Shown here: positions 1-9,220 of the stretch, piece by piece
Numbering within the stretch: position 1 is the stretch's first letter
Layout of the letters: the number at the start of each line of letters is the position of its first letter
Notes under the pieces: generated by a model
The model's database searches: none
Told to the model about the DNA's origin: nothing
Seen by the model: only the letters and a program-made list of their open reading frames with translations
Position numbers and translations under genes: made by a program
Assembly: GCA_019637115.1 (NCBI GenBank)
Contig: JAHBWH010000002.1
Span: forward strand, 54,220-118,219
DNA length: 64,000 bases
Origin: Myxococcales bacterium
Lineage (GTDB): Bacteria; Myxococcota_A; Polyangia; Polyangiales; Houyiibacteriaceae
Direction: 5' to 3'

Positions 1-2707
1 CTGTCGTCCCGGTGCCCGATACGGCGCGCTCGATCTCGAGCGGCGTCTCACGACCGAGCACTCCTTCGTAGCCCGTCGGCTGGAGCGTGATCGCGGTGAC
101 GCCCGCGGCGCTCGGGACGGCAACGCAGACCTCGCTGCCGACGGGCGCGAAGATCGCGAAGGGTGCTCGCCCGTCACCAGCGCAAAGGCCTCCGTTCCCG
201 TCGGAGATGGCGGCCACCGCGGCGGCGTCCGGCGCGGCGAGCGTCAAGTACGTCAGGCGCTCGGTCGCGAGGAAGCGGTACCAGGTGATGCCATCGGTCG
301 ACGACAGGCACGAAGGTGCATCGAAACGCTCCGTGCTCGATGGCGCGATCGCCGTCGTCCCCTCGGCCGAGATTGGGATGGCGGTGCCGCAAGTCTCGCC
401 GGGCTCGGTCACGACCTCTCGGACGCTCACGGTCGCGCCCTGGATCGCCCCGCTGGTGATCGCGGTGGAGATCCACAGGTAGTAGGTCCCCGCGGGCGCA
501 TCGGTTGTCAGCAAATACGGTCCGTCGGGCGCGCGAATGGAGTGGTCGCACTGCAACGATCCGACCCCCGGGGCGCGAGGATCACAGCCGTCGAGGAGTT
601 CGACGTTGACCTGGGTGGCGGTCGCGGTCGTGCCGACCAGGTCCACGCGCACTTCGAGCGTCGAGTCGCTCCGCGTCTTCACGAGCTCGAAGACGCCGTC
701 GGCCCCCGTGAGCCCGTCGGGATCGCACGCCATCGTGCCCGAGTCGCCCGAGCTCCGGCCACGATCGTACGACTCGAACGCACGCGGACCAATCGTCCAC
801 GAGGCGTACTCGCGCGGCGCGGGCGCAGGCACGAAGCTCTCGCTCGACGTCGTCCACGGCCGAAGGCAGCTCGCTCCCTCACGAGGTTCGGCGACCTCTT
901 CCACCTCGAGCTGAACCGCGCCATGTAGCGCCCCAGTTCCAGCGCTCGACACCCACAGGAAGTAGTCGCCAGGGCCGACGTCGAGGTTGGCTTCCCACCG
1001 CGTGTTGTTCCACAAACAGCTCAGCGTCTCGGCCGCCAGATCCGTCGGTCGGCAGGCTCCTCCGAGGATCTCGAGGTTGACCCCGCGCGAGCCGCCGTCC
1101 GCGGTCACGCGCAACATCGCCCCTCCGTCGCCACGCGCTGGCGAAGTCTTCCGATAGCGCACGACGACGTCCGAGCTCGTCCCGCTCGTCGCGCATCGGG
1201 CAGACCCGTCGTGCACCCGCCCCGTCCCGGCGCCGAGCGTCCAGCGCGTCCCCACCCCTGTCGACGACGGCACCCCGGCAGACTCGTCGAGGACGTCGTT
1301 GCAACGCTCGCCTCCAGGGGCCGCCATCTCGAAGTCCAGGGCGCCATCACCCAGGTAGGGGTGATCGACCTCCAACGTGGTCCCCCCCAAATCCGCGAAG
1401 TGGGCGAGGTTCATCCGGATCGAGCGGCCCGAGTGGAGACGGTCCGAGACGTCGAGGCTCAGACGCGTCCCCGCCATCGACCAGGCGCCCTGCACCTCGA
1501 TCGGCGCGACGCCGTCGTCCAGCGTCACGGTCCGAAGGCTCGTGTCCATCGCCTCGCTGAAGACGAGCGTCACGACCGCTCGGTCGAACCGCACGTCGAC
1601 CGCCCCTTCCAGCGGATCCGACAGGCCTACGAAGGGGGGGCGGAGGTCGCGGCCCGTCTCGAACCGAATGGCGCCATCGATCACGAAGACCGAGGCGTCG
1701 AGTGGGTTACCAGCGAGGTCCACGAAACCATCGAGGTGGAGCGCGTACGCGGCGCCGTAGCCGAGACTTGCGGGCAACGCGAACGTCGCGAGCGTCCCGC
1801 CCTCGCTCCAAATCACCGAGAGCGCGACGTCATCCGAGCCGCTCCTCAACGTCGCGACGCCAGCGTTCGCCATCGGCTCGTCGAAGCGAACCTGAAGCGC
1901 CTCGAAACGTGCAGGGTCCACGTCCAACTGGCCTTGGTCCGGGTTCGCGTCCACCACGCGAGGTGGGTCACGGTCGGGGCCCGTGGTGAACGAGAGCCCG
2001 TCGCCTGCGAGCGCGCTCCCCGCGCGGTCCCTGAAGCCCTCGAGGAGGACCTCGTAGCTGGTCTCGTAGCGCAGGCCCGACATCGCCACGCGCGCGGTGA
2101 CGGGGTCTAACCAGAGCGGGGCGCCGAACGTCAGCGCGCGACCCGCGTCCCGCACGGCGCCGACGGTGTGATTCATGGGCTTCGAGAAGCGCAGCTCGAG
2201 CGAGTCTACGCGCGCCGAGACATCCATCGCCCCATCGGCCGGCGAGGCGGCGATCAATACGGGCGGCGTTCGTGAGGTCGCGAACGACGTCCGAGTCGGC
2301 GCGAGCGCGCGCCCCGCGGCGGACTCGAAACCGACCAGCCGGACCTCCAGGGTGAGGCCCTCCGGCCATCCCGAGGCAGGCGCCGACACGCGCCACGAGG
2401 TCGATGAGGACCACTCCCCCTCGGGAAGCGCCAGCTCGCCATTCGGCGAGGTCACGACCACGCCGCCACCGGCCGCCATCGGCCCCGAGAAACGAAGCTC
2501 GATCGACGCGTCCAGCGCGACCTCCTCGGCCCCGTCCTCTGGGCTCACCGCGACGAGCTCGGGACGTGGCGTCAGGGCCCCGTCGTGTCCGACCGACGCG
2601 TCGGCTCCGGCGTCGTCGAGCACGACGCCGTCCGAGCCGCGACAAGCAGCGAGCAGCGCGCAGAGGCTCAGGCAAAGACGAAGAGCGACTCGATGGATGG
2701 ATGCCAT
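1..2707 (-). CDS. Ig-like (Big_5 type) surface lipoprotein, 3' end outside window
   Basis: I translated this by hand from ATG at 2707 (GGGAGGCGAG just upstream); the frame stays open to the window edge, giving about 902 residues with the C-terminus missing. The N-terminus is a lipoprotein signal ending in LLAAC, followed by an Asp/Ala-rich spacer. Four tandem Ig-like domains follow (about residues 45-460). Each opens with a 'P..G...V' pattern and contains an 'RFS.PM' core (RFSGPM, RFSKPM, RFDEPM, VFSEAM), as in the SbsA/Big_5 Ig-like family. The remaining ~440 residues contain several beta-rich units with paired Cys and 'PGDYFLWVS' / 'AGTYYLWIS' strands, like pre-peptidase C-terminal (PPC) domains. 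It is likely exported and lipid-anchored at the cell surface. It is divergent from the sigma factor gene, so it could be part of that regulon. No enzymatic motif was seen; the ligand is unknown. Confidence 0.75.
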   Translation of the reverse strand, partial: MASIHRVALRLCLSLCALLAACRGSDGVVLDDAGADASVGHDGALTPRPELVAVSPEDGAEEVALDASIELRFSGPMAAGGGVVVTSPNGELALPEGEWSSSTSWRVSAPASGWPEGLTLEVRLVGFESAAGRALAPTRTSFATSRTPPVLIAASPADGAMDVSARVDSLELRFSKPMNHTVGAVRDAGRALTFGAPLWLDPVTARVAMSGLRYETSYEVLLEGFRDRAGSALAGDGLSFTTGPDRDPPRVVDANPDQGQLDVDPARFEALQVRFDEPMANAGVATLRSGSDDVALSVIWSEGGTLATFALPASLGYGAAYALHLDGFVDLAGNPLDASVFVIDGAIRFETGRDLRPPFVGLSDPLEGAVDVRFDRAVVTLVFSEAMDTSLRTVTLDDGVAPIEVQGAWSMAGTRLSLDVSDRLHSGRSIRMNLAHFADLGGTTLEVDHPYLGDGALDFEMAAPGGERCNDVLDESAGVPSSTGVGTRWTLGAGTGRVHDGSARCATSGTSSDVVVRYRKTSPARGDGGAMLRVTADGGSRGVNLEILGGACRPTDLAAETLSCLWNNTRWEANLDVGPGDYFLWVSSAGTGALHGAVQLEVEEVAEPREGASCLRPWTTSSESFVPAPAPREYASWTIGPRAFESYDRGRSSGDSGTMACDPDGLTGADGVFELVKTRSDSTLEVRVDLVGTTATATQVNVELLDGCDPRAPGVGSLQCDHSIRAPDGPYLLTTDAPAGTYYLWISTAITSGAIQGATVSVREVVTEPGETCGTAIPISAEGTTAIAPSSTERFDAPSCLSSTDGITWYRFLATERLTYLTLAAPDAAAVAAISDGNGGLCAGDGRAPFAIFAPVGSEVCVAVPSAAGVTAITLQPTGYEGVLGRETPLEIERAVSGTGTT

Positions 2708-2893
2708 GGGGTTCTCGCCTCCCGTAGTGCGCATGGCCTCGAAACCGGCTCACGAATTCGACGCGCCTCGCACCATCTCTCGCAAGCATCCGAAAACAGT
2801 GAACATTGACGAGAGCGCTCGCCACACGCCGCCCGCTCCGTCGAATTGTTGAGCCGAAACAGAACGAGCGCGCACTACGATGGGGAGTCGACC

Positions 2894-3502
2894 GTGAGCC
2901 ATCAACGACCGACACTGCGCCTCTTGAGCGGGGGCAGAGAGACACCGCGCGCGCGAGCGGGCGCCGATGACGTTCCGACCGAGGCCGCAACCGCGCCCGC
3001 GCCGATCGACGTGCGGGACCGCGAGGCCGTGTTCCGGCGGTTCGCGCCCTACGTCGCCCGCATCGGCTTGCGGCTGCTCGGTCGGCACGACGAGGTGGAC
3101 GACCTGATCCAGGACGTGTTCCTCGCGGCGCAAGCCGGGCTCGATGGTCTGCGAGAGCCGGAGGCCGTGAAGGGCTGGCTCGCGACGGTGACGGTGCGAA
3201 AGGCGAAGCGCCGCCTCGGTCGACGTCGTTTCCTGCGCACGCTTGGTCTCGATGGGAGCACGGATTACTCGGAGGTCGCGGATCCCGCCGCCGACCCGAC
3301 CACCCGCCGCACGCTCGCGGACGTCTATGCCGTCCTGGACCGGGTGCCGACCGAAGACCGCGTGGCGTGGTGCCTGCGATACGTGGAAGGCGAACGTCTC
3401 GAAGAGGTCGCGCGCCTCTGCGGATGCTCTCTCGCCACGGTGAAGCGACGAATCGGCGCTGCGCACGGACGTATCCTCACGGAGCTCGATGCCGATGGAT
3501 GA
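2894..3502 (+). CDS. ECF-type RNA polymerase sigma factor
   Basis: This is a 202-residue sigma70-family protein of extracytoplasmic-function type. Region 2 is visible at about residues 40-75 (RFAPYVARIGLRLLG..DEVDDLIQDVFLAA), including the conserved D-D-L-x-Q-D-V-F core. Region 4 lies at about 145-195 (VPTEDRVAWCLRYVEGERL then a helix-turn-helix ending ATVKRRIGAAH). I chose GTG at 2894 because GGGGAG sits 6 bases before it; an in-frame upstream start at 2846 would add 16 poorly typed residues. Its stop overlaps the following FecR gene, so the two are translationally coupled. FecR-type partners usually modulate such sigma factors in response to an envelope signal. The target promoters cannot be told from this window, though autoregulation and control of the divergent lipoprotein are reasonable guesses. 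Confidence 0.9.
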   Translation: MSHQRPTLRLLSGGRETPRARAGADDVPTEAATAPAPIDVRDREAVFRRFAPYVARIGLRLLGRHDEVDDLIQDVFLAAQAGLDGLREPEAVKGWLATVTVRKAKRRLGRRRFLRTLGLDGSTDYSEVADPAADPTTRRTLADVYAVLDRVPTEDRVAWCLRYVEGERLEEVARLCGCSLATVKRRIGAAHGRILTELDADG

Positions 3503-4622
3503 GTTCTCCGATCGACTGAAGCGCGCCCGCCGCCACGTCGACGTCGCGATCGACGACGCGGCGCTCACCGTCGCGTGGGACCGCCTGAAGGCCAGACAGC
3601 GCCGACGTGCCATCGGCCGAGGGGCAACCGGCTTCCTCGCGACGGCGGCGACCATCCTGCTGGCTTGGCGCCTCAGCTCAGTCGCCCCCGAGTCCGTCGC
3701 CGTCACGCCGGGTCCGACCGCGACCGCGCCCGACCTACGACTCCCGGACGGCTCCCGAGTGTATTTCTTGGGGTCGGACACGGAGGTCGGCACCTCCGCG
3801 ATCTCGAGCTCTCGCGTCGTGCTGACCTTGGCCGCGGGGAGCGCACGCTTCGAGGTGAGCTCGCGACCGGAGCGAACCTTCGAAGTGCTGGCAGCCGGAG
3901 TGTCCGTGCAGGTCGTGGGTACCACCTTCGATGTCCACCGCGTCGACGGGGCGAGCGTCGAGGTGGAGGTCTCGGAGGGCCGCGTGCGCGTTCGGAGCGT
4001 CGATGGTGAGTTCCTCCTCGGCCCGGGCGATCACGGCACGTTCTCGGGCCGCGAGGCGACGAACGACGAGGCTCCAGCATCGCCCGACGAGATGTCGCCT
4101 TCGGCGTCGCGGCCCCTCCCGGCGACGATGTCGAAGCGGCGCGCGACGAGGGAACGCGAGCCGACGCGCGACGCAGAGGACTGGCGGGCGCTCGCGGCCG
4201 CAGGCAACTACGATGCAGCGTGGGCCGCGCTCGAACGCACGGACGATCTTCGCGCCGACGACGCCGGGGACCTTCTGCTCGCGGCCGACGCGGCGCGTCT
4301 GTCGGGCCACGCAGAGCGCGCCAAGTACCTGCTGCGGACCGTGCTCGAGTCACATCCCGACGACCCACGCGCCAGCCTCGCGGCGTTCACGTTGGGGCGA
4401 ATGTTGCTGCGCGGCAGACCGAGGGAGGCCGCAGAGGCCTTCGCCGCGAGCCGTCGCCTGGACCCTGCCTCGGCGCTCTCTCAAGACGCGCTCGCGCGCG
4501 AGGTCGAAGCCTGGCACCACGCGGGAGAGGCGAGCCGAGCCCGAGAGGCGGCGATGGACTACGTCTCACGGTGGCCGACCGGCGCTCGGATCGAGGCGGT
4601 CCGTGCATGGGGCGGGCTATAA
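3489..4622 (+). CDS. FecR-family sigma regulator with C-terminal TPR region
   Basis: The protein has 377 residues (375 if the second ATG at 3495 is used; GGAG at 3481-3484 could serve either). A cytoplasmic N-terminal stretch of ~38 residues is followed by one transmembrane segment (GFLATAATILLAW). Then comes a periplasmic FecR domain with the typical 'LPDGSRVYF', 'GSARFEV' and 'VQVVGTTFDV' strands (about residues 75-175). After a Pro/Ser/Arg-rich linker the last ~160 residues contain TPR-like helices (for example AKYLLRTVLESHPDD and EAAEAFAASRRLDP). FecR proteins transmit envelope signals to a cognate ECF sigma factor; the overlap with the upstream sigma gene supports that pairing. The TPR extension is unlike classical iron-uptake FecR and suggests a protein partner in the periplasm. 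No TonB receptor gene is nearby, so an iron role is not indicated. Confidence 0.85.
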   Translation: MPMDEFSDRLKRARRHVDVAIDDAALTVAWDRLKARQRRRAIGRGATGFLATAATILLAWRLSSVAPESVAVTPGPTATAPDLRLPDGSRVYFLGSDTEVGTSAISSSRVVLTLAAGSARFEVSSRPERTFEVLAAGVSVQVVGTTFDVHRVDGASVEVEVSEGRVRVRSVDGEFLLGPGDHGTFSGREATNDEAPASPDEMSPSASRPLPATMSKRRATREREPTRDAEDWRALAAAGNYDAAWAALERTDDLRADDAGDLLLAADAARLSGHAERAKYLLRTVLESHPDDPRASLAAFTLGRMLLRGRPREAAEAFAASRRLDPASALSQDALAREVEAWHHAGEASRAREAAMDYVSRWPTGARIEAVRAWGGL

Positions 4623-5674
4623 CGAGCGCGACGCCCTCGCTGGCCGCTAGACCCGCGACCCGAGCGGGCTTGCTCTGGCACGTGCTCGCCGCGGTCAGCG
4701 GAGTCGCCGTCGGCCTCGCGAGCCCGGCCTCCAGCCAGGCGCCGGTCGAGCTCACGATCGACCCGTGCTTGGGCGTCGACGCCGAGGACGTCCGTCGCAT
4801 CGTGAGCCTCGAGCTGGCGCTCGAGCTCGAAGCCGCGACCGTCCCCGAGGAGACCACGATGGCGCGCGCGCTGTGCGAAGACGACGGCGCGCGGCTCGAG
4901 GTCGACGACCCGACGACCGGAAAGTCGAGCTCGCGGCGGGTCGTCTTTCAAGTGCTCGTCGGTGGAGGCCGAGCTCGCCTGCTCGCGCTCGCCCTCGCCG
5001 AGCTGATCGCTGCGAGCTGGGCCGAGCACCGCTTGACGCGCGCTTCCGCAGCACACGATCGGGACGCCACCGCCTCCACCCGGACACGCACACGTGTGGC
5101 CGAGATCGCGGCGAGGCGATTCGTGCTCCCGCCCCCGCGCACGCGCCCGGAGACCCCCGCCCACCGAGCGGCGCGCGGGCGGACGTTCCTCACCGCCGGT
5201 ATCGGTGTCGCCGCCGCGCCCGCGCACCTCGTGGGGGGTGGCAGCTTCGAGCTTCTCTTCGACGCCGGCCCACGGCTCTCGCTCGGCACGAGCGTAGACC
5301 TGCTTCAAGGGCGAGCCCGCAGTGAGGCAGGCGCCGTCCTCGACCATCGGCTCGGCTTCTCGGGGCTCGCGACGCTGCGACAGCCGGTGCGACGGTCCTG
5401 GATCTCCTTCGGTCTCGGTGGGCGCGTCGGGCGCGCGCTGCTGCGGGGAGCCGCCGCAGACGGAGGACGGTCGGTCGCCGCCCCCTTCGCAGGCGTGTAC
5501 GCGGTGGGCCACGCTTGGCGGCAGATCGTTCGAGTCCTCCTCGTCGCACGGCTCGAGGTCGGACTGACGACCGCCGCCCTGCGAGGGCGCCTCGGGGACC
5601 TCGAGGGCCCGGTCGTCGCAGCCGTCGACGGGCCTTGGGGCAGCTTCTCGCTTGGCATTGGACTCACCCTCTGA
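4607..5674 (+). CDS. exported protein with probable C-terminal beta-barrel, third gene of sigma/FecR operon
   Basis: The product is 355 residues, starting at ATG 4607, which overlaps the end of the FecR gene by 16 bases. It has an N-terminal export signal (VLAAVSGVAVGLASPASSQA). A globular region of ~130 residues follows, with a Cys pair (DPCLG... and ALCED). From about residue 185 there are alternating hydrophobic/polar strands rich in Gly with aromatic ends (FLTAGIGVAAAP, WISFGLGGRVG, SFSLGIGLTL at the very C-terminus), a pattern expected of an outer-membrane barrel. I do not recognise the family. Its position suggests it is either the envelope component sensed by the FecR protein or a target of the sigma factor. 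Confidence 0.7.
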   Translation: MGRAITSATPSLAARPATRAGLLWHVLAAVSGVAVGLASPASSQAPVELTIDPCLGVDAEDVRRIVSLELALELEAATVPEETTMARALCEDDGARLEVDDPTTGKSSSRRVVFQVLVGGGRARLLALALAELIAASWAEHRLTRASAAHDRDATASTRTRTRVAEIAARRFVLPPPRTRPETPAHRAARGRTFLTAGIGVAAAPAHLVGGGSFELLFDAGPRLSLGTSVDLLQGRARSEAGAVLDHRLGFSGLATLRQPVRRSWISFGLGGRVGRALLRGAAADGGRSVAAPFAGVYAVGHAWRQIVRVLLVARLEVGLTTAALRGRLGDLEGPVVAAVDGPWGSFSLGIGLTL

Positions 5675-5790
5675 AGACCAGCCGACCCGCGATGTTGACC
5701 CATCGAGCTCCGCCCGCGACACCACCCCTGGTATGAAGCACCCCTCGCGCCCTCGTTGCGCTATCCCAGGCACGTGCGCTAGCGTCCGCA

Positions 5791-5887
5791 CATCGCGCGG
5801 GGCGCTCGTGGACACGCTGTCGTGGACACGGGCTGAGAAGCACCCGTCGAACCTGATCCCGTTAGCACGGGCGTAGGGAACGCGATG
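5791..5887 (+). ncRNA. TPP riboswitch (thi box)
   Basis: The highly conserved thi-box blocks are present in order: CTGAGA inside 'ggctgagaag' (5831-5840), ACCCGTCGAACCTGATC (about 5842-5858) and GTAGGGAA (5873-5880). The closing P1 helix can be drawn exactly: catcgcg at 5791-5797 is complementary to cgcgatg at 5881-5887. It lies directly upstream of thiC, the classic target, and should repress it when thiamine pyrophosphate binds. No U-rich intrinsic terminator is seen between the aptamer and the gene. Control may therefore be at translation initiation: the putative Shine-Dalgarno (GAGAGG, 5920-5925) is 33 bases past P1. The P1 3' strand itself contains an in-frame ATG at 5885. Confidence 0.95.
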
Positions 5888-5929
5888 GGATGCCCCCGTT
5901 CGCCGTGCCCGCGCCCCTCGAGAGGCACC

Positions 5930-7780
5930 ATGAGCGAGCACATCCCCCTCCCCCTTCACGGCGCGTCGAGCCCTTCGAGCACGAAGGCCGGCACGACGCC
6001 GGGCTCCTTCGCGCACGCCTCCGACGTCGGCGGCCCGCGCACCTTCTCGTCGCCCGACACGCCCGGCATGCCGCAGCCGAGCGGCAAGACCGCGTGGGAC
6101 TTCTTGCCGGAGGGCTGGGAGGTCGCGCGCGACGCCGAGGGTCGACGTCTCGCGGACGCCTTCGCCACCGCCCCCGCCGGCTTCACGCCCATCACGCAGC
6201 TCGAGCACGCGCGCCTCGGCGTCATCACGCCCGAGATGGAGCGCGCCGCCGCGCGCGAGCCTCACCTGACGGCCGCACAGGTCCGCGACGAGATCGCCGC
6301 CGGCCGGATGATCCTCCCCGCGAACCGGACGCACCTCGGCTTCGCGCTCGAGCCGATGGTCATCGGCCGAGCCAGCAAGACGAAGATCAACGCGAACATG
6401 GGCGCCTCGCCCATCTCGTCGGGCACCGAGGAGGAGGTCGAGAAGCTCCGCTGGGCCGAGCGCTGGGGCGCCGACACCGTGATGGATCTGTCGACCGGCG
6501 GTGATCTCGACGCCTGCCGAGACGCGATCCTGCGGGCCTCGCGGGTCCCGATCGGCACGGTGCCCATCTACTCGATGATCCTCGGCAAGAAGATCGAAGA
6601 GCTCACGCTCGACGACATCCTGCGCACCCTCGCGCACCAGGCCGCGCAGGGCGTCGACTACTTCACGATCCACGCGGGCGTGCTGCGCGAGCACCTCCCG
6701 CTCGTGAAGGACCGCCTCATCGGCATCGTGAGCCGCGGCGGCTCGCTGCTCGCGAAGTGGATGATCACGCACGGCAAACAGAACCCGATGTACGAGCATT
6801 TCGAGGCCATCTGCGACGTGATGCGCGTGCACGACGTGAGCTTCTCGCTCGGCGACGGCCTCCGCCCCGGGGGCCTCGCGGACGCCTCGGACGCGGCGCA
6901 GCTGGCCGAGCTCGCGACGCTCGGCCAGCTCACCGAGCGCGCGTGGCGCAAGGGCGTGCAGGTCATGGTCGAGGGCCCCGGCCACGTCCCGCTCGATCAA
7001 ATCGAGTTCAACATGAAGCTGCAGCGCCGCCTCTGTCACGGCGCGCCCTTCTACGTGCTCGGGCCGCTCGTCACCGACGTCTTCCCCGGCTACGACCACA
7101 TCACGAGCGGCATCGGCGCGACCAACGCCGCCTATCACGGCGCGTCGATGCTCTGCTACGTCACGCCCAAGGAGCACCTCGGCCTTCCGAAGAAGGACGA
7201 CGTCAAGCAGGGCTGCGTCGTCTACAAGATCGCCGCGCACGCCGCCGACGTCGCGCTCGGCATCCCCGGCACCCGCGACTGGGACGACGACCTCACGCGC
7301 GCCCGCGCGGCCCTCAACTGGGAGAAGCACTTCGAGCTCAGCTTCGACCCCGACCTCGCGCGTGCCTTCCACGACGAGGACCTCGACGTCGACACCGACT
7401 TCTGCGCGATGTGCGGCCACGACTGGTGCTCGGTCCGCATCAGCAAGGAGATCGTGGAGTTCGCGAGCGGCAAGGCGGAGGGCTTCGTGCGCGAGCGCGT
7501 GGTGCGCACCCCGGCGCTCACCCCCGAGCAACGCGCGATCCTCGAGCAGCGCGGACACCTCCCTCCGGAGGAGATCCACCGGCTCGCGACCAAGACGCGC
7601 TCCGCCGTGGGCGCAAAGGCGGGCGCGAAGGCAGGCTGCCACAGCGACTACGTCGACCCTGACGCCGCGACCCACCTGCAGCGGGCCCGGCTCGGCGCCG
7701 CTTCGTCCCCCGAAGAGGACCCGAAGCTGGTACAACTCGGCCGCAAGGCGGGGCCTCTGGCCCCCTCCAGCACGACATGA
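5930..7780 (+). CDS. thiC: phosphomethylpyrimidine synthase ThiC
   Basis: ThiC is a radical-SAM-type enzyme converting 5-aminoimidazole ribotide to HMP phosphate, the pyrimidine half of thiamine. The protein has 616 residues from ATG 5930 (GAGAGG 5 bases upstream), within the family's usual length; an in-frame ATG at 5885 inside the riboswitch would add 15 atypical residues. Family signatures seen include [56 protein letters not shown] and [20 protein letters not shown]. The C-terminal CX2CX4C iron-sulfur motif is intact (C492, C495, C500). It is preceded by a TPP riboswitch and followed after 10 bases by a cytochrome gene. No other thiamine gene is nearby. Confidence 0.97.
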   Translation: MSEHIPLPLHGASSPSSTKAGTTPGSFAHASDVGGPRTFSSPDTPGMPQPSGKTAWDFLPEGWEVARDAEGRRLADAFATAPAGFTPITQLEHARLGVITPEMERAAAREPHLTAAQVRDEIAAGRMILPANRTHLGFALEPMVIGRASKTKINANMGASPISSGTEEEVEKLRWAERWGADTVMDLSTGGDLDACRDAILRASRVPIGTVPIYSMILGKKIEELTLDDILRTLAHQAAQGVDYFTIHAGVLREHLPLVKDRLIGIVSRGGSLLAKWMITHGKQNPMYEHFEAICDVMRVHDVSFSLGDGLRPGGLADASDAAQLAELATLGQLTERAWRKGVQVMVEGPGHVPLDQIEFNMKLQRRLCHGAPFYVLGPLVTDVFPGYDHITSGIGATNAAYHGASMLCYVTPKEHLGLPKKDDVKQGCVVYKIAAHAADVALGIPGTRDWDDDLTRARAALNWEKHFELSFDPDLARAFHDEDLDVDTDFCAMCGHDWCSVRISKEIVEFASGKAEGFVRERVVRTPALTPEQRAILEQRGHLPPEEIHRLATKTRSAVGAKAGAKAGCHSDYVDPDAATHLQRARLGAASSPEEDPKLVQLGRKAGPLAPSSTT

Positions 7781-7790
7781 GGAGCAACGA

Positions 7791-8165
7791 ATGAAGATTG
7801 GAACGAAGACTGGGCTCGCTGCGCTCGCGCTCTTGGTCGCGGCGTGCGGCGGCGGCGACTCCTCCACGGGCGGCGAGTCCTCGACCGGCGGCGAGACCCT
7901 CGACCTCTCGGCCTACGAGGGCCCCATCACGGGCGACGTCTCGGCGGGCGAGCCAGTCTTCGCGAACTTCTGCGCAGGCTGTCATCCCGACGGCGGCTCC
8001 GGCGTCGGCCCGACACTCCAGGGCCGCGCGGACTCCCCGGCGCAGACGCGGCACCTCGTGCGCCACGGCAAGAGCCGCATGCCCGGCTTCGGTCCCGACC
8101 AGATCAGCGACGAGGATCTCGAGAACCTGCTCGCCTACCTGACCAACTTCGGCATGTTCCAGTGA
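7791..8165 (+). CDS. small c-type cytochrome lipoprotein
   Basis: The protein has 124 residues from ATG 7791, with GAGGAG immediately upstream and only 10 bases after the thiC stop. A lipoprotein signal ends in LLVAAC, followed by a Gly/Ser/Thr-rich spacer with a repeated 'SSTGGE'. The single haem-attachment motif is CAGCH (C61, C64, H65), and M97 in KSRMPGF is the likely sixth ligand. The C-terminal helix (DEDLENLLAYLTNFG) is typical of class I cytochromes c. It is presumably a membrane-tethered periplasmic electron carrier. Its partner oxidase or reductase is not in the window. Co-transcription with thiC under the TPP switch is possible from spacing; the biological link is unclear. Confidence 0.9.
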   Translation: MKIGTKTGLAALALLVAACGGGDSSTGGESSTGGETLDLSAYEGPITGDVSAGEPVFANFCAGCHPDGGSGVGPTLQGRADSPAQTRHLVRHGKSRMPGFGPDQISDEDLENLLAYLTNFGMFQ

Positions 8166-8197
8166 CGACGTCGCGCTGAGCGGTCGCACGAACGAGA

Positions 8198-8224
8198 CGA
8201 GCCGCTCCCTCGGGGAGCGGCTCG
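8198..8224. terminator. bidirectional hairpin terminator
   Basis: A perfect 12-bp stem (8198-8209 pairing with 8213-8224, core gagccgctcc/ggagcggctc) has a 3-base loop and is followed by a T-containing tract (gcttcgtttc). It lies between the convergent ends of the cytochrome gene and envC and can serve both strands. Confidence 0.75.
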
Positions 8225-8258
8225 CTTCGTTTCCGCCGCTGGACGCGATGGGACCGCG

Positions 8259-9209
8259 TCAGATCCCGAGCCAGGTCCGCGCCTCGAGCGAGCGCGTGCC
8301 GCGCCGCACCTCGAAGTAGAGCGGCTCGCCGCCGAGCTCCCCCACGCGCGCGCCCTGGCTCACCCACTCCCCCAGCGCGAGGCTCGACTGCCCGAGCCCC
8401 GCGTAGAGCGTGTAATGACCGTCGCCGTGCTCCAAGATGACCATCCGCCCGTAGCCCGCGTAGCGCTGCGCGAAGGCGACGCGGCCGTCGGCGACGGCGA
8501 GCACCGGCGTGCCTGCGGGCGAGAGCACCTCGAGCCCTCGGCCGTCCTCGCGCGACGCCTCGCGCATCGCGCCGCCCGCGCGCACCGGGAGCGGGAGCTG
8601 TCCGCGGAGGCCCGCGAAGCTCGAGCTCGTCGGCTCACCGTGCACGCGGAAGGTGCCCGCGCCGAAGTGGGGGGACGACGCCGACGGGGCGACCGAGAGG
8701 TTCGGCAGCGATCCGACGTCGAAGACGCTCTGAAACGCGGACGCCGCGCGCAGCTGCTCCGCCTCACGCGCGGCCGCGAGCTCCGCCTCCCGCCGCGCGT
8801 CCGCGATCCGTCGCTCCGCGCCCGAGAGCTCCTCGCGGAGCCCCTCCTCGCGTTGCCGGAGGAAGCGCAGCGCGTCGAGGTCGCGCGCCACCATGCGCTC
8901 GAGCCGCTCGACCCGCGCGAGGTGGCCGAGCAGGGCGTCGAAGCCCCCCGCGACCGGCAAGACCCCCGCGCGACGGAGCCGATAGAGTGCGCGGGCGCGC
9001 TCGCGCATCGAGCGCTCGGACGCCACGCGTTGCTCCGCGAGCGCGTCGACCTCCGCCCCGATCCGCGCCACGTCGGCCTCGACGTCCGCGAGGCGCTGCG
9101 CCGCGCTCGCCCCCTCTCCGGGCTGGGCCCGCGCGAGGGGCGCCAGCGGCGCGACGACGAGCGGCGCCAGCGGCGCAACGAGGAGGCCCATCCAGATCCA
9201 GCGTCGCAC
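8259..9209 (-). CDS. envC: EnvC-like murein hydrolase activator (degenerate LytM)
   Basis: The protein has 316 residues from GTG 9209, chosen because GGGAGG lies 6 bases upstream and a signal peptide (LVAPLAPLVVAPLAPLARAQ) then begins properly. A long coiled coil follows (about residues 35-165, rich in Arg/Glu/Leu). The C-terminal LytM/M23 fold contains GTPVLAVADGRVAFAQ, YGRMVILEHGDGHYTLYAG, LYFEVRRG and a terminal TWLGI. As remembered from Escherichia coli EnvC (LYFEIRRQ, PWLGR at the end), the zinc ligands of active LytM enzymes are missing: YAG replaces YAH, LYFE replaces LHFE, and there is no H-x3-D. It should therefore activate amidases rather than cut peptidoglycan itself. It is 11 bases downstream of ftsX and is the likely periplasmic partner of FtsEX. 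Confidence 0.92.
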   Translation of the reverse strand: MRRWIWMGLLVAPLAPLVVAPLAPLARAQPGEGASAAQRLADVEADVARIGAEVDALAEQRVASERSMRERARALYRLRRAGVLPVAGGFDALLGHLARVERLERMVARDLDALRFLRQREEGLREELSGAERRIADARREAELAAAREAEQLRAASAFQSVFDVGSLPNLSVAPSASSPHFGAGTFRVHGEPTSSSFAGLRGQLPLPVRAGGAMREASREDGRGLEVLSPAGTPVLAVADGRVAFAQRYAGYGRMVILEHGDGHYTLYAGLGQSSLALGEWVSQGARVGELGGEPLYFEVRRGTRSLEARTWLGI

Positions 9210-9220
9210 GCTCACCTCCC

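Noticed and set aside
2846..2893. Upstream ATG for the sigma factor
   Set aside because: In frame, but the GTG at 2894 has the Shine-Dalgarno and fits the family N-terminus.
5885..5929. ATG 5885 as the main thiC start
   Set aside because: It is within the riboswitch P1 strand without its own ribosome site; kept as a finding only.
4559..7867. A 1,102-codon minus-strand frame over thiC
   Set aside because: Antisense to ThiC and the riboswitch; no ribosome site.
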